Notes: a model not told the origin generated them from the letters alone. A stretch of 64,000 nt of DNA from Aggregatibacter actinomycetemcomitans (GCF_003130205.1 NZ_NRDF01000009.1:1-64000), one strand, 5' to 3'; shown: positions 37,174 to 47,841, counted from the stretch's first letter. Numbers and translations are program-made.

Positions 37174-37208
37174 CACCGCACTTTTCCCAAAAGTGCGGTG
37201 TTTTTTTC
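37174..37208. terminator. Perfect inverted uptake-signal terminator
   Basis: A 12-bp perfect stem CACCGCACTTTT / AAAAGTGCGGTG with a CCC loop is followed by a T-run. It ends the ATPase operon and the converging pdxH gene. Confidence 0.85.
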
Positions 37209-37216
37209 CGGCGTTT

Positions 37217-37849
37217 TTACGGTGACAATCTCACATTCTTCCATTCTCCGTTTTCCGGCAAATAACAAATGCGGTCGTGGAGGCGGCTGGGTCTGCCTTG
37301 CCAGAATTCGATGCGGTCGGGGGTGACGAGGTAGCCGCCCCAGTGTTGTGGGCGGGGGACGTTGAGGGGGTGTTGGGCGGCGATGAGGGCGGCTTTGGCG
37401 AGTAAAGATTTGTAGCCGGAAATGACCGCACTTTGTTCGCTTGCCCAGGCGCCGATGCGGCTGGTATAAGGGCGGCTGGCGAAATAGGCGTCCGATTGTT
37501 CGGCGGGGATTTTTTCCGCTTTGCCTTCGATGCGTACGGAGCGTTCCAGTTCCGGCCAGAAGAAGGTTAAGGCGACGTAGGGTTGTTGTTCGATGGCTCG
37601 GCCTTTGCGGCTGTGGTAGTTGGTGAAAAACACAAAACCCTGCGCATTCACTTCTTTTAGTAACACCATGCGGCTGCTCGGTCGCCCGTTTTCGTTGACG
37701 GTGGCGAGGTTCATGGCGGTGGGTTCGTTCACTTGTGCGTTGATGGCGTCATCCAGCCAGTGTTCAAATTGCGTGATGGGATTAGAGTGGCATTCCCGTT
37801 GCGATAGCACTTTTTTGCGGTATTCTTCGCGAATATTATGTAAGTCCAT
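37217..37849 (-). CDS. pdxH: Pyridoxamine 5'-phosphate oxidase
   Basis: The 210-residue FMN enzyme makes pyridoxal 5'-phosphate from PNP or PMP. Family marks are [57 protein letters not shown], and the C-terminal [15 protein letters not shown]. Length is normal. It is divergent from the OPA-family transporter gene. Confidence 0.96.
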   Translation of the reverse strand: MDLHNIREEYRKKVLSQRECHSNPITQFEHWLDDAINAQVNEPTAMNLATVNENGRPSSRMVLLKEVNAQGFVFFTNYHSRKGRAIEQQPYVALTFFWPELERSVRIEGKAEKIPAEQSDAYFASRPYTSRIGAWASEQSAVISGYKSLLAKAALIAAQHPLNVPRPQHWGGYLVTPDRIEFWQGRPSRLHDRICYLPENGEWKNVRLSP

Positions 37850-37926
37850 TGCCTCTCCTTTTTATTTGCTGTTAGCGTGTTCTCACTATAACAAAATCCG
37901 TCGCCTCGGGAGTAAAGGATTTTGTT

Positions 37927-37948
37927 ATCTGTGACAAATGTCACTTTT
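37927..37948 (+). promoter_or_regulatory. CRP site upstream of the OPA transporter
   Basis: TGTGA-CAAATG-TCACT at 37930-37945 matches the CRP consensus in 9 of 10 positions. A TACTAT box at 37964-37969 puts its centre near -39, a class II activating position. Confidence 0.65.
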
Positions 37949-38019
37949 TGAACATTTGTTTTGTACTATACTGGTCAATATGGGTTTTGTTATTTAAATC
38001 ACACAATAAGGAGAGAGCG

Positions 38020-39345
38020 ATGGGTATTTTTAGTGTCCAGCCGGATTTGCCGGTGACCAAAAGCAAGGAAGAAATTGACAAGACTTACCGTTATTGGCGC
38101 ATGCACCTGATGATTACCAGCTACATCGGCTATGCTGTATTTTATTTTACGCGGAAAAGTTTTAATTTTGTGATGCCGGCGATGTTAACGGATTTGGGCT
38201 TGCAAAAAACGGATATTGGGATCATGGGCACTGCGTTTTACTTGACCTACGGCGTGTCAAAATTTTTGTCCGGTGTGTTAGGTGACCGTTCAAACCCGCG
38301 CTATTTTATGGGCATCGGGTTGATGATGACCGGAGTGGTGAACATTTTCTTCGGCTTGAGTTCCTCAGTGTTTATGTTTATTACCCTTTGGATGATTAAT
38401 GCGTTTTTCCAAGGCTGGGGCTGGCCGCCTTGTTCTAAAATTTTGAACACTTGGTATTCGCGCAATGAACGCGGATTGTGGTGGGCAATTTGGAACACTT
38501 CACATAACCTCGGCGGTGCGTTGATTCCGTTGCTTGCCGGTGCGGTGACGCTCTATTGGGGCTGGCGCTATGGCATGATTATACCGGGGATTATTGCCTG
38601 TGTCGTCGGTTTTGCCATATGTTTCTTGTTGCGTGACCGCCCGACCTCCATGGGTTTACCGACCGTAGGGGAATGGCGCAATGATGTGGCGGAAAAAGAA
38701 CATGAAAGCGAAGGTGTGGGTTTATCCGACTGGGAAATTTTAAAAACCTACGTGTTCAAAAACACGATTATTTGGGCGCTCGCGTTCTCTTGGTGTTTCG
38801 TTTATATGGTTCGTACCGGGATTAACGACTGGGGCAATTTATATTTAACGGAAACCCATGGCTACGACTTGTTAAAAGCCAACTCGGCGGTGTCCTTCTT
38901 TGAAATCGGCGGTTTCTTGGGGGCGTTATTTGCCGGTTGGGGATCTGATAAATTCTTCCACGGCAACCGTACCCAAATGAACATTATTTATGTGTTGGGC
39001 ATTATTGCCGTGTCTCTCGCGCTATGGTTTATTCCGAGTGATAATTATTTCGTAATGAGCGCCTTGTTCTTCTTAATAGGCTTCTTTATTTTCGGACCGC
39101 AATTCCTCATCGCCATGGCGGCAGCGGAAAACTCCCACAAATATGCTTCCGGTTCTGCCACCGGCTTTGTGAGCTTATTTGCATACATCGGTGCCGCTGC
39201 TGCCGGTGTACCGTTGGCGTGGATTATTAAATCCTTACACTGGAATGGCTTCTTCGGCAGCCTGTTTATTGTATCCTTGGGCTGCGCGTTATTACTGGTG
39301 TTGGTGTATTTCTTACAACGCCGTAAAAATGAAATGAAAGCATAA
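38020..39345 (+). CDS. OPA-family organophosphate:phosphate antiporter, UhpC-like
   Basis: The 441-residue major-facilitator protein has twelve predicted membrane segments and the OPA signature (KFLSGVLGDRSNPRYFMGIGL, INAFFQGWGWPPCSKILNTWYSRNERG, WNTSHNLGGALIPL). It resembles E. coli UhpC more than GlpT or UhpT. Since no uhpAB sensor genes are nearby, it more likely imports a sugar phosphate than senses one; the substrate is uncertain. An upstream start at 37948 would add 24 residues lying inside the CRP/promoter region; AAGGAGAG at 38008-38015 marks the ATG at 38020. Confidence 0.88.
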   Translation: MGIFSVQPDLPVTKSKEEIDKTYRYWRMHLMITSYIGYAVFYFTRKSFNFVMPAMLTDLGLQKTDIGIMGTAFYLTYGVSKFLSGVLGDRSNPRYFMGIGLMMTGVVNIFFGLSSSVFMFITLWMINAFFQGWGWPPCSKILNTWYSRNERGLWWAIWNTSHNLGGALIPLLAGAVTLYWGWRYGMIIPGIIACVVGFAICFLLRDRPTSMGLPTVGEWRNDVAEKEHESEGVGLSDWEILKTYVFKNTIIWALAFSWCFVYMVRTGINDWGNLYLTETHGYDLLKANSAVSFFEIGGFLGALFAGWGSDKFFHGNRTQMNIIYVLGIIAVSLALWFIPSDNYFVMSALFFLIGFFIFGPQFLIAMAAAENSHKYASGSATGFVSLFAYIGAAAAGVPLAWIIKSLHWNGFFGSLFIVSLGCALLLVLVYFLQRRKNEMKA

Positions 39346-39350
39346 GACAC

Positions 39351-39397
39351 AAAAAGTGCGGTTGAAAAAACATTTGGATTTTCCACCGCACTTTTTT
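39351..39397 (+). terminator. Inverted uptake-signal terminator after the OPA transporter
   Basis: AAAAAGTGCGGTTGAAAA pairs with TTTTCCACCGCACTTTTT, ending in a T-run. Confidence 0.8.
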
Positions 39398-39464
39398 ATG
39401 TTGCTTTACAAGTTAAATGTGTTTATAGCGTTAAACCATCTTTATCAAACTAAGAAATCGTTTC

Positions 39465-39758
39465 TTATTTTCTCTTTTTTCTCCTTCTTCCTGCCGAAAT
39501 AATCGACCAAAAGAATGTAATGATAACAAGGATAATTGCTACACTAAACATGATTACAATCACGTCGTGAAAGAAAAATTGTTCCAGCACAGGCTGAGTA
39601 AAGATCCCTTTGGCATATTTGATGATAAACGCGATACTGTAAATCCATAATCCCCAAGTGAGGAGATCCAAGATAAAGTTTTTCACTAACATTTTGAAAG
39701 ATAAACGATCACTTTTATCAATCACCATGAGTTTTTGCAATTCATCTGACGACGACAT
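39465..39758 (-). CDS. pgaD: PgaD, PNAG synthase accessory protein
   Basis: The 97-residue inner-membrane protein has two membrane segments (about 28-48 and 62-85) and a strongly basic tail (GRRRKKRK). PgaD pairs with PgaC to form the polymerase; in E. coli the complex responds to cyclic-di-GMP. It is the last gene of pgaABCD, 2 bp after pgaC. Sequence similarity of PgaD proteins is low, so position and topology carry most of the weight. Confidence 0.88.
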   Translation of the reverse strand: MSSSDELQKLMVIDKSDRLSFKMLVKNFILDLLTWGLWIYSIAFIIKYAKGIFTQPVLEQFFFHDVIVIMFSVAIILVIITFFWSIISAGRRRKKRK

Positions 39759-39760
39759 CG

Positions 39761-40996
39761 TTATACTCCTCTATCCGGGCTGGTCCATACGGCAAATTTT
39801 GATTTGTTTCGGAAAATCGCCTTAGGGATACCAACCAATAACGTCACGGTATTTAATAGCCAATAGACATAAGGATACCAAATACAAGATAAACCATAAC
39901 GTAGTAAGTTGCGTTCATATCGTGAATCAATATACAAACTTAACAGACACTGTAAAAAGAAAGCGAAGAACATAATGGAAATGTTAGTTTCAAACAGCCC
40001 CATATTTTCAATACTGATGTCAAATATATATTTTTGAATTAAGGCAATAACAGCAAGTAACACCCAAAGAAATGCCCAAATAACGGTAGCAAAATACTCA
40101 ATATACATTGGCCACAAGCGACGATTCCGCCAATGCCATACTTTCGGAAAGTACTTCATGATGGTTTCCGCACCGCCTTGCGCCCAACGCAAACGCTGTT
40201 TATAAAGCCCTTTTATGCTTTCCGGCATAAGCACCCAGCAGAGTGCGCGTGGTTCGTACATGATGTTGTAACCGGCAATTTGAATTTTCCAGCTAATATC
40301 AATGTCTTCGGTGATCATGTTGGTACTCCATCCACCGATTTCTTCCATGACATCTTTACGGAATAAACAACACACGCCGGAAACGGTAAAAATCGTGCCC
40401 ATTAGACCTTGTGCCCGTTTAATTAAGCCGATAATAGAACTGAACTCGGATACCTGTAAACGCCCCAAAATAGTACTACGGTTACGTACACGCGGATTAC
40501 CTGTGGTAGCAGCATATTTCGGATCTTGCTCCAAGGCTTGAACCATGTAGTCCAATGCGTAGTAATCCAATACCGCATCACCGTCAATACAGGCAACGTA
40601 TTTTCCTTTGGCAACCGTTAAACCATGATTCAATGCACTGGCTTTGCCTTGATTTTCTTGGTGCAATGCAGTGATTCGAGGTTCTTTCGCCGCCCAGCGA
40701 TCAATGACTTCAGCGGTATTATCCTTACTGCCATCATTAATAAAAATGAGTTCGTAATTCGGGTATCTCAGCTGAAGCAAGTGCGGTATGGATTCATCAA
40801 GATTATTGCCCTCGTTATAACAAGGCACCATGAGGCTAATCATAGGTACTTGCTCACCCGGTAAATAACGGGAAATCGGTTCGTTTAATTTGCCTTCCTT
40901 AAATAAATAGTAACAGGTACCTGCCATGAACCAGTAAATCGCCATACCGGCAGGATAGACAAAGACGAAAATACTTAATATTTCGAATACACTCAT
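39761..40996 (-). CDS. pgaC: PgaC, poly-beta-1,6-N-acetylglucosamine synthase
   Basis: The 411-residue GT2-family membrane glycosyltransferase polymerises UDP-GlcNAc into PNAG. It has an N-terminal membrane segment, the GT2 start MISLMVPCYNEGNN, the DxD-type YVACIDGDAVLD, the acceptor-site TED in NMITEDIDISW, and the processivity motif QxxRW in KQRLRWAQGG, then four C-terminal membrane segments. It starts 8 bp after pgaB. Confidence 0.96.
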   Translation of the reverse strand: MSVFEILSIFVFVYPAGMAIYWFMAGTCYYLFKEGKLNEPISRYLPGEQVPMISLMVPCYNEGNNLDESIPHLLQLRYPNYELIFINDGSKDNTAEVIDRWAAKEPRITALHQENQGKASALNHGLTVAKGKYVACIDGDAVLDYYALDYMVQALEQDPKYAATTGNPRVRNRSTILGRLQVSEFSSIIGLIKRAQGLMGTIFTVSGVCCLFRKDVMEEIGGWSTNMITEDIDISWKIQIAGYNIMYEPRALCWVLMPESIKGLYKQRLRWAQGGAETIMKYFPKVWHWRNRRLWPMYIEYFATVIWAFLWVLLAVIALIQKYIFDISIENMGLFETNISIMFFAFFLQCLLSLYIDSRYERNLLRYGLSCIWYPYVYWLLNTVTLLVGIPKAIFRNKSKFAVWTSPDRGV

Positions 40997-41004
40997 ACCA
41001 ATCC

Positions 41005-42915
41005 CTATGGTTTGCCTGCTTGAGTATTTAGAGACATATAACGTCTCATTTTTTGCATATTCGGCTGATCCGCAACAAAATTGTCCGGATAGTAGCCGTA
41101 GCTATAGATACCGTTGCGCTGCAACAATTCAATCCAGCTAATTAATTCCGTTTCAGGAATTGGCTGTTTGGTTTTCCAATTCACCGACTGGAATTCAAAT
41201 AACACTTTATTTAACGGTGCCTGTGCTTTGACCTGCTGAATCAGGGCGTCAAACCATTTTTCTGCTTGTTTGGCGGAAATTACCTGATCATGTTCCATGT
41301 AAGGCATCGCCATAATTGCCGTGGTGTCGTAATGCTTGGTTAAGGTAGCCAGGTTTTGGGCAAACCATTCTTCCGCTTTCGGATTGGTAATCACCGACGC
41401 ATGCAAGCTACGCACGGTTTTTAGGGCGGGCGTACTACTTAGAAAATAAGGTTTCAGCGCATTCGTCAGCTCATCAGTCACGCTAATTAAATCCAACGTT
41501 TTTTGTTTTGCAGCGGCACTCACGCCTTCGCTATGGCTTTTCACGCCTTCAAAATCCGTTAAAAACGCATCATCGTGGAATAAAATTCCGTCAAATTTTG
41601 CATAGAAGGACAAGTCATTATAAATAGACTTAATCATCTCCACATTCTTTCGGTCATACGGCGAAAGGCGTAAGTATTTATCTTTCGCCGGTTGGTTTGT
41701 GCGGTGATCCACCACATAGGTTGCCTCTTTAACATAATTGCGCAAGTCAAACGCCAATACCGGCATCCACGCATATACCTTCACGTTGGCACGGGTTCTG
41801 AGCTGCCAGGCAATTTGACTGAAAATATCATCCCGCACCGGTAAGTAACGATTCGGGAAATACAAGGCATCGGCAACGCCATCGCCGTCCGGATCGGAAA
41901 ACGCTTTCAGATAAACCGTGGTAATACCATAACGATACATACGCTCAATTAATTTATCAAAATTCTTGGCCTGTTGTTTTTTATCGGCGTTATAAAGAGA
42001 GTCGAGATCAATATGGACTATGCGCATCAATTTACTTTCATCATCCACGCCATCAAGGAAATTTTTAATGGTAGAGAAACCGGTTTCCGTATCAATCAAT
42101 AAACGACCGACGTATTTATCGCCAATTTTATTAATAATTTTCTGCCCTAAAGCAAAGTGATGCGTCATTCCCGATTGCTTCGCCGCGTCTATGGCAACGT
42201 CATTAAACTGCCCGTAAGGCCATACCATAATGCGCGGTTTCTTACCGATTTGACGTTGAATACTTTTTGATGAGCGGGAAAAATCCTGAACTAAACGATT
42301 TTTATACTCTGTTTTGCTCTCGTATCGATTATTTTTATATTCCGGTGCCACCACCGCCGGAAGTTGGCTGCCCGCCGGATTAGCGCGTACACCATGGTGT
42401 AAATCATCCGTATGGGAGGCGATTTCCACCAAGCCACTTTGTTCCATTTCACGCACTTGATCCCAAGTGACAAAAACGTTACGTGGAAGCTTGATGTTGG
42501 CATAAGGAATTAATCGGTTTACCGGGGTATCTAACCAACTGCTCACCGGGGCAAACACGGCGGGATAATTATAGGCTTTTAGAATCGGATAAATCACGTT
42601 GTACATGGTGGCATAGCCATCATCAAAAGAAAGCACCACCGCTTTTTCCGGCAAAGTACTTTTGCCGTTTTCCGCATCAATAATCTGTTGCCAGCTTACC
42701 ACGTTATAACCATTATCTTTTAACCAGTTAAAATGGCTAATTAACAAATTGGTAGAAATGGTTTGCGGGAAATACTGTTTTTCTTCTTTTGCGGCCGTAT
42801 CATCCACTACTGAGTGATACGCCAGCACGCCGTATCTATCCTGAGCAGATGCTACACCGGTGATAAACACAAATGAAACGACAATAATTTGGAATAATTT
42901 TTGTAAAATTTTCAT
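41005..42915 (-). CDS. pgaB: PgaB, PNAG N-deacetylase and glycoside hydrolase
   Basis: The 636-residue exported protein removes some acetyl groups from PNAG so that it can be exported. The N-terminal CE4 deacetylase domain (about 28-280) has LSFDDGYATMYN and EIASHTDDLHHG, covering the metal-binding Asp and His residues. The C-terminal hydrolase-like domain (about 295-625) includes VHIDLDSLYNADKKQQ and GILFHDDAFLTDFEG. The signal peptide ends VASA-QD with no Cys, so unlike E. coli PgaB this one is not a predicted lipoprotein. It lies 15 bp after pgaA. Confidence 0.95.
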   Translation of the reverse strand: MKILQKLFQIIVVSFVFITGVASAQDRYGVLAYHSVVDDTAAKEEKQYFPQTISTNLLISHFNWLKDNGYNVVSWQQIIDAENGKSTLPEKAVVLSFDDGYATMYNVIYPILKAYNYPAVFAPVSSWLDTPVNRLIPYANIKLPRNVFVTWDQVREMEQSGLVEIASHTDDLHHGVRANPAGSQLPAVVAPEYKNNRYESKTEYKNRLVQDFSRSSKSIQRQIGKKPRIMVWPYGQFNDVAIDAAKQSGMTHHFALGQKIINKIGDKYVGRLLIDTETGFSTIKNFLDGVDDESKLMRIVHIDLDSLYNADKKQQAKNFDKLIERMYRYGITTVYLKAFSDPDGDGVADALYFPNRYLPVRDDIFSQIAWQLRTRANVKVYAWMPVLAFDLRNYVKEATYVVDHRTNQPAKDKYLRLSPYDRKNVEMIKSIYNDLSFYAKFDGILFHDDAFLTDFEGVKSHSEGVSAAAKQKTLDLISVTDELTNALKPYFLSSTPALKTVRSLHASVITNPKAEEWFAQNLATLTKHYDTTAIMAMPYMEHDQVISAKQAEKWFDALIQQVKAQAPLNKVLFEFQSVNWKTKQPIPETELISWIELLQRNGIYSYGYYPDNFVADQPNMQKMRRYMSLNTQAGKP

Positions 42916-42930
42916 AATAGCTACCGAGTA

Positions 42931-45354
42931 CTAATAATAAAGTGAGAAAGAGAGGTTACCAAAGTTATTAAATTCGGGATTACCGTCATAAATATTCTTT
43001 TTACGTCCGATTTCATATAAAAAGCCATATTGTTTACCAATACGCCATTCATGCCCGTAACTCACTGACCAGGTTTTACTACGCTGTTGTGTCTGCTGTT
43101 TATAAGCACCAAAGTTGCCTTTCAAGTGATGGGTCAGAATCAGCGCATAATCAAACGGTTGGTAATAACTCAAATCACCGCCCACTTCGTAACTGACTGC
43201 TTTTATCGGGTTGTAATAATCCGCCGATTGAACGGTTTTGTTTCGCGTATAATCCACGCGGAAATTGTTGGTTAGCGCCCAACGATCATACTTAAAGGTT
43301 TTTGTATTCAGCCATACATTAGCATCACGTCTTAAATTACTGTCAGTAAAGCGGGAAAAATAAACACCACCGCCCAATTGGAACAGATCAGAATAGGTGT
43401 AAACCACCGATGCGCCGCCACCTTTGGTATAAACATTTTGCGCAGCTGCTCTTGACGGAACATCGGTGCCGTTAATATGTCCACGCAAATTAAATGCCCA
43501 ACGCTGATTTAACTCATAACTTAAATCGGATGCCACATAACCGCGTTTGCTGAGTTTAATGCCTTTGCCGGCTTCGATACGCACATTAAGCGGATAGAAA
43601 TTCAGTTCGGTACCCGCACCAATAAATTGTGCATTGAGTGAATTGCCATCCACCGGTACGCGGCTTTCCGTATAGCGCACATAAAGATCGTGCCCCTCTG
43701 CGGTTTTTGGCGTGTAAATCGCGTAATCTTGAGTGGATTCATTATGTTGTTTGGTCGGTGCAGAAGTGCGGTGCTGTAGATTAACGCTTCCTACAATACG
43801 CCCTTTATGCGCCAATTCATAACGCTCTATCAAGGGTTTGACCGAATCCATTTCTTCAGGGCTCATTTCCTGAATCAAACGTTTCGCCGTTGGTAAATCA
43901 TTTTGACGTAATGCGATTTCAATTAAGGCATGACGAACATATTTTTGGTCGGATTCAATAAAGAAAACGCCTGCTTTATTCGCCCATTCTTTAGCCTCAT
44001 CAAAATTGTAACGATTACGTTCCAACTCGGCTTTTTGCAATAGTACCCAACCATCCCCCGGGGTTTTATCCAATGCACGTTCATCAATCATTTTCTGCGC
44101 CAAACCTGCATTGCCACGCCATAATGCCAAGCGTGCCAAACCGAAATAACGCTCATCATATGACGGATTCGGAACCCGTGATGTATGAGTATAATCATTT
44201 ACATAAGGTGAGCTGTTAATCTGTTCTAAATAGTGCTGTGCCAAAGCGAATTCACCTGCGTCACTGGCGGCAGAAAACATTTTTAACAAAAGCTCATCAC
44301 TTACCGGCGCTTTCTTATCTAAAGCGGGCTGTGCAAAAGATTGATATATTGCCAAGGCTTTATGCGGTGACGCATGTGCCAGTTCATAATCGGCAAAAGC
44401 TTCGCGCAAATAAGCCGACGGGGTCGGTAACGCTTTTAAAGTGGCATAATCATCACGAACGGCATCAAATTCATGTAATTGCACACCTAATACAAATCGA
44501 TCTATTAATGTTTGTTGATAAAGCGGATGGGCCGGATCAATTTTCTGTAAAAGTGCGGTCAATCCTGCGAATGAATTTTTTAAATGCTTTCTATTATTTT
44601 TGGCATTTTTTGCTGATGCGATGATTTTATCATGCTCGTACCAAAGCAAATCTTTTTCACTAAACAAATCAGGATATTCCGCTTGTAATTTTTTCTGCAA
44701 CGGATGAATGTTGTATTTTGAGGCAAGCCGATAAAGATTACCGGCAAGATGGGTATTTTTCGGATTTCTTGACAATTCACGCTGCCAACGCCCCAATTTT
44801 GCCATATCGGATTGGGTAAAATCCAATAAATAACTGTTGGCATCCCAATAAGCTGCATTTTCACCAAAACGTTTTTTGTAGTTAGTGAGCGCGTCTTTTG
44901 CCACCGTATAATTTTTTAATTCGGTTGCCACCAAGACTTTGCCTAATAACCCATTAGGATTTTGCGGATATTTTTTTGCTAACTCTGAATACAGTTCAAA
45001 AGAACGTTGGAATTGTTTTTCATTACGGGCAGCTTTTCCCAGATTTTCCAACTCACTTTCGGAAAATTTCGTCGGTGTGCAGAATTCACATACCTTTAAG
45101 GCGTGTACAGATTGATTATTACGCAAATAAAGGGCGATTAAATCATCACGGACTTTGAGATCTTTAGTGCGTTCAAAGAGTTTTTCTAATTGGGGAATAG
45201 CTTGTTTTAATTCGCTATCGCCCTGTCTGGAAAAGATAATAATTTTTTCCCGTTCAAGATCAATTGGAGATTGATTGGCGTGTGCAAATGGTATTGTTGA
45301 GAGCGAAATTCCACTCATAAATACCATCTTAAATAGATAAGACGGTCGCTTCAT
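42931..45354 (-). CDS. pgaA: PgaA, outer-membrane PNAG export porin
   Basis: The 807-residue protein has a signal peptide ending FAHA-NQ, a periplasmic helical TPR-like region (about 30-500, for example ELYSELAKKYPQNPNGLLGK), and a C-terminal beta-barrel (about 515-807) ending in NFGNLSFSLYY, a typical aromatic outer-membrane end. PgaA carries PNAG through the outer membrane and binds the PgaB-processed chain. It is the first gene of pgaABCD. Confidence 0.95.
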   Translation of the reverse strand: MKRPSYLFKMVFMSGISLSTIPFAHANQSPIDLEREKIIIFSRQGDSELKQAIPQLEKLFERTKDLKVRDDLIALYLRNNQSVHALKVCEFCTPTKFSESELENLGKAARNEKQFQRSFELYSELAKKYPQNPNGLLGKVLVATELKNYTVAKDALTNYKKRFGENAAYWDANSYLLDFTQSDMAKLGRWQRELSRNPKNTHLAGNLYRLASKYNIHPLQKKLQAEYPDLFSEKDLLWYEHDKIIASAKNAKNNRKHLKNSFAGLTALLQKIDPAHPLYQQTLIDRFVLGVQLHEFDAVRDDYATLKALPTPSAYLREAFADYELAHASPHKALAIYQSFAQPALDKKAPVSDELLLKMFSAASDAGEFALAQHYLEQINSSPYVNDYTHTSRVPNPSYDERYFGLARLALWRGNAGLAQKMIDERALDKTPGDGWVLLQKAELERNRYNFDEAKEWANKAGVFFIESDQKYVRHALIEIALRQNDLPTAKRLIQEMSPEEMDSVKPLIERYELAHKGRIVGSVNLQHRTSAPTKQHNESTQDYAIYTPKTAEGHDLYVRYTESRVPVDGNSLNAQFIGAGTELNFYPLNVRIEAGKGIKLSKRGYVASDLSYELNQRWAFNLRGHINGTDVPSRAAAQNVYTKGGGASVVYTYSDLFQLGGGVYFSRFTDSNLRRDANVWLNTKTFKYDRWALTNNFRVDYTRNKTVQSADYYNPIKAVSYEVGGDLSYYQPFDYALILTHHLKGNFGAYKQQTQQRSKTWSVSYGHEWRIGKQYGFLYEIGRKKNIYDGNPEFNNFGNLSFSLYY

Positions 45355-45377
45355 TTTTTAGTTTATTCCATGGATTT

Positions 45378-45383
45378 ATTATA
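45378..45383 (-). promoter_or_regulatory. Candidate -10 box of pgaABCD
   Basis: A perfect TATAAT lies on the minus strand 24 bp before the pgaA ATG, with only a weak TTTTTA at the -35 position. The untranslated leader would be very short (about 15 bases), leaving little room for CsrA-type control like that of E. coli pga. Confidence 0.4.
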
Positions 45384-45528
45384 AATTGCAGAATGTTGTT
45401 TAAAAATTCTACTGATCAGTCAGGAAGACAATAACTTTATAAATTAGTTCAGTCACAATTTACATAAATGATAAAAAAACAGTAGAAAATATAACATTTT
45501 TATTACTGATAATTAACATCTTCATAAA

Positions 45529-45568
45529 TAAAATCGTAGCAAATACAAAAACTAAGTCTTTGCTACGA
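45529..45568 (-). terminator. Terminator between deoD and pgaA
   Basis: On the minus strand TCGTAGCAAA (45559-45568) pairs with TTTGCTACGA (45534-45543) and is followed by TTTTATTT. Confidence 0.7.
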
Positions 45569-45620
45569 AACATCGAGATTTTTGACCGCACTTTCGCGTT
45601 CAAAAAATAATTAAATAAAA

Positions 45621-46340
45621 TTATGCTTCTTTATCGTCAATTAATATGGCTTCTAATGCAATCTTAATCATTTCATTAAAGGTTAATTGACGTTCTTCCG
45701 CACTGGTTTGTTCATGAGTGCGGATATGGTCGGAAACGGTGCAGATAGTTAATGCACGGGCGCCGTATTCTGCCGCTACACCATAAATACCCGCCGCTTC
45801 CATTTCCACGCCGAGAATGCCATATTTTTCCATCACGTCGAACATTGCCACATCCGGGGTATAGAATAAATCGGCAGAGAATAAATTGCCGACACGTGCC
45901 TTCACGCCCAACGCTTTTGCCGCCTGTACAGCTGCCTGAGTTAAACCAAAATCGGCGATAGCAGCGAAATCATTGTCTTTAAAACGGATACGGTTTACTT
46001 TGGAATCGGTACAGGCGCCAACGCCGATAACCACATCACGCACTTTAACGTCCATACGTACGGCACCACAGGAACCCACGCGGATGAGTTTTTTTACGCC
46101 GTACTCAGTGATCAATTCTTTCGCATAAATGGAGCAAGACGGAATTCCCATACCGTGCGCCATGACGGAAATGCGACGGCCCTTATAAGTGCCTGTGAAG
46201 CCCAGCATATTGCGTACATTAGTCACTTCTTTCACATCGTCTAAAAAGGTTTCAGCGATATATTTTGCACGGAGCGGGTCGCCCGGCATTAATACGGCAT
46301 CGGCAAATGCACCGGCAGGTGCGTTAATATGTGGAGTCAT
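45621..46340 (-). CDS. deoD: Purine nucleoside phosphorylase DeoD
   Basis: The 239-residue hexameric-type enzyme splits purine nucleosides with phosphate. It has [29 protein letters not shown], the phosphate-site Arg in IRVGSCGAV, and the base-site region [14 protein letters not shown] with [11 protein letters not shown] holding the catalytic Asp. Length is normal. It lies 127 bp after nupC, with a strong hairpin between them. Confidence 0.97.
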   Translation of the reverse strand: MTPHINAPAGAFADAVLMPGDPLRAKYIAETFLDDVKEVTNVRNMLGFTGTYKGRRISVMAHGMGIPSCSIYAKELITEYGVKKLIRVGSCGAVRMDVKVRDVVIGVGACTDSKVNRIRFKDNDFAAIADFGLTQAAVQAAKALGVKARVGNLFSADLFYTPDVAMFDVMEKYGILGVEMEAAGIYGVAAEYGARALTICTVSDHIRTHEQTSAEERQLTFNEMIKIALEAILIDDKEA

Positions 46341-46406
46341 AGTGTTTTCCTTTTATTAGATTACGTTGAACAAAATTCCAAGCAAACGTTTTCGCTGCCT
46401 ATAAAC

Positions 46407-46437
46407 GACGACACCACGAACGCATCGTGGTGTCGTC
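46407..46437. other. Perfect 13-bp hairpin between nupC and deoD
   Basis: GACGACACCACGA and TCGTGGTGTCGTC enclose the loop ACGCA. On the minus strand it has only three T residues after it, so it may protect the nupC mRNA or reduce deoD expression rather than end transcription fully. Confidence 0.65.
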
Positions 46438-46467
46438 ATAAAAAACGTCGTTAAATCATACCGCACT

Positions 46468-47718
46468 TTATAGCACGGCACCACTTAAACCAATAAATAA
46501 ACCGGCAATGGTTGCGCTCATTAAGTTGGATAATGAACCGGCAACTACGGCTTTTAAACCTAAGCGGGCAACATCACTACGGCGATTTGGTGCCATTCCG
46601 CCCAAGCCGCCGATTAAAATCGCGATGGAGCTGAAGTTGGCGAAACCACAAAGGGCAAAGGTGATAATTGCTTTGGTTTTATCGCTTAATACTATTGCCG
46701 CATCAGGTTGCAAATATTTAGTGAATTCCAGGTAGCCGACGAATTCATTGACCGCTAATTTCAGACCGATCATCTGACCTGCTACAGCTGATTCATTCCA
46801 AGGAATCCCGATTAAATAGGCCAGAGGTTTAAAGATCCATCCTAAAATCACTTGTAAGGTCAAATTCGGTTCGCCAAAAAATCCACCGAAACTGCTTAAA
46901 ATCCAGTTAATTAAGGCGATAACAGAAACGAAAGCAATCAGCATTGCGCCTACATTCATTGCTAAATGCATGCCATCACGTGCACCGTTTGCCAAGGCCT
47001 CAATGGCGTTGGACGGTTTTTCCACATTCGCATCTTCTTTTAATGCGTCATCGGTTTTTTCCGTTTGTGGAAACATGATTTTGGCAAACAATAAACCACC
47101 CGGTGCTGCCATGAAGGATGCCGCGATCAAGTAAGTCAACGGCACGCCCATACCTGCATAGCCTGCCATAACGGAACCTGCAATAGACGCCACACCACCG
47201 ACCATAACTGTGAATAATTCGGATTGCGTCATGCGACCAATGAATGGCTTGACGATTAATGGTGCTTCTGTTTGACCGACGAAAATATTCGCTGCGGCAG
47301 ACATGGATTCGGCTTTTGAGGTGCCTAATAATTTTTGTAATCCACCACCGATAAGCTTAATAACCCATTGCATGATGCCGATATAGTAAAGGAGTGAAAT
47401 TAATGCGGAGAAGAAGATAATGACGGGTAGTACTTTCACGGCAAAGATAAAGCCAAAACTTTGGCTCGGATCGGTCAGACCACCGAACACAAAACTAATT
47501 CCCTCATTCCCGAACCCGATGATTTTCCCGATAAAATCGGAAGCGGCTTTTAACGCTTCACGTCCCTTATCCACATAAAGCACGAAAGCACCAATAGCGA
47601 TTTGGATTGCCAGGGCACCGAAAACAGTACGTAAATTTATCGCCTTACGGTTATTAGAGAATAAAACCGCAATCCCTAACAGCACAAAAATACCGATAAT
47701 GCTAATTAAAATGTCCAT
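46468..47718 (-). CDS. nupC: Concentrative nucleoside transporter NupC
   Basis: The 416-residue inner-membrane transporter of the CNT family imports nucleosides with protons or sodium. It has [21 protein letters not shown] at the start, the motif [44 protein letters not shown] and the conserved NEFVGYLEF and [21 protein letters not shown]. It is followed by deoD. Two CRP sites and a CytR-like octamer lie upstream. Confidence 0.95.
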   Translation of the reverse strand: MDILISIIGIFVLLGIAVLFSNNRKAINLRTVFGALAIQIAIGAFVLYVDKGREALKAASDFIGKIIGFGNEGISFVFGGLTDPSQSFGFIFAVKVLPVIIFFSALISLLYYIGIMQWVIKLIGGGLQKLLGTSKAESMSAAANIFVGQTEAPLIVKPFIGRMTQSELFTVMVGGVASIAGSVMAGYAGMGVPLTYLIAASFMAAPGGLLFAKIMFPQTEKTDDALKEDANVEKPSNAIEALANGARDGMHLAMNVGAMLIAFVSVIALINWILSSFGGFFGEPNLTLQVILGWIFKPLAYLIGIPWNESAVAGQMIGLKLAVNEFVGYLEFTKYLQPDAAIVLSDKTKAIITFALCGFANFSSIAILIGGLGGMAPNRRSDVARLGLKAVVAGSLSNLMSATIAGLFIGLSGAVL

Positions 47719-47841
47719 AAAAACCTCAAAGTAAATTAAAATTCCGCCTATTTTATTTGTTTCCCATAAAAAATGGGAACGAATTTTATTGGTAGGTTAA
47801 GCATCTAACTTCATCGTGGTTAAAATATCCCGGAACCGGCG

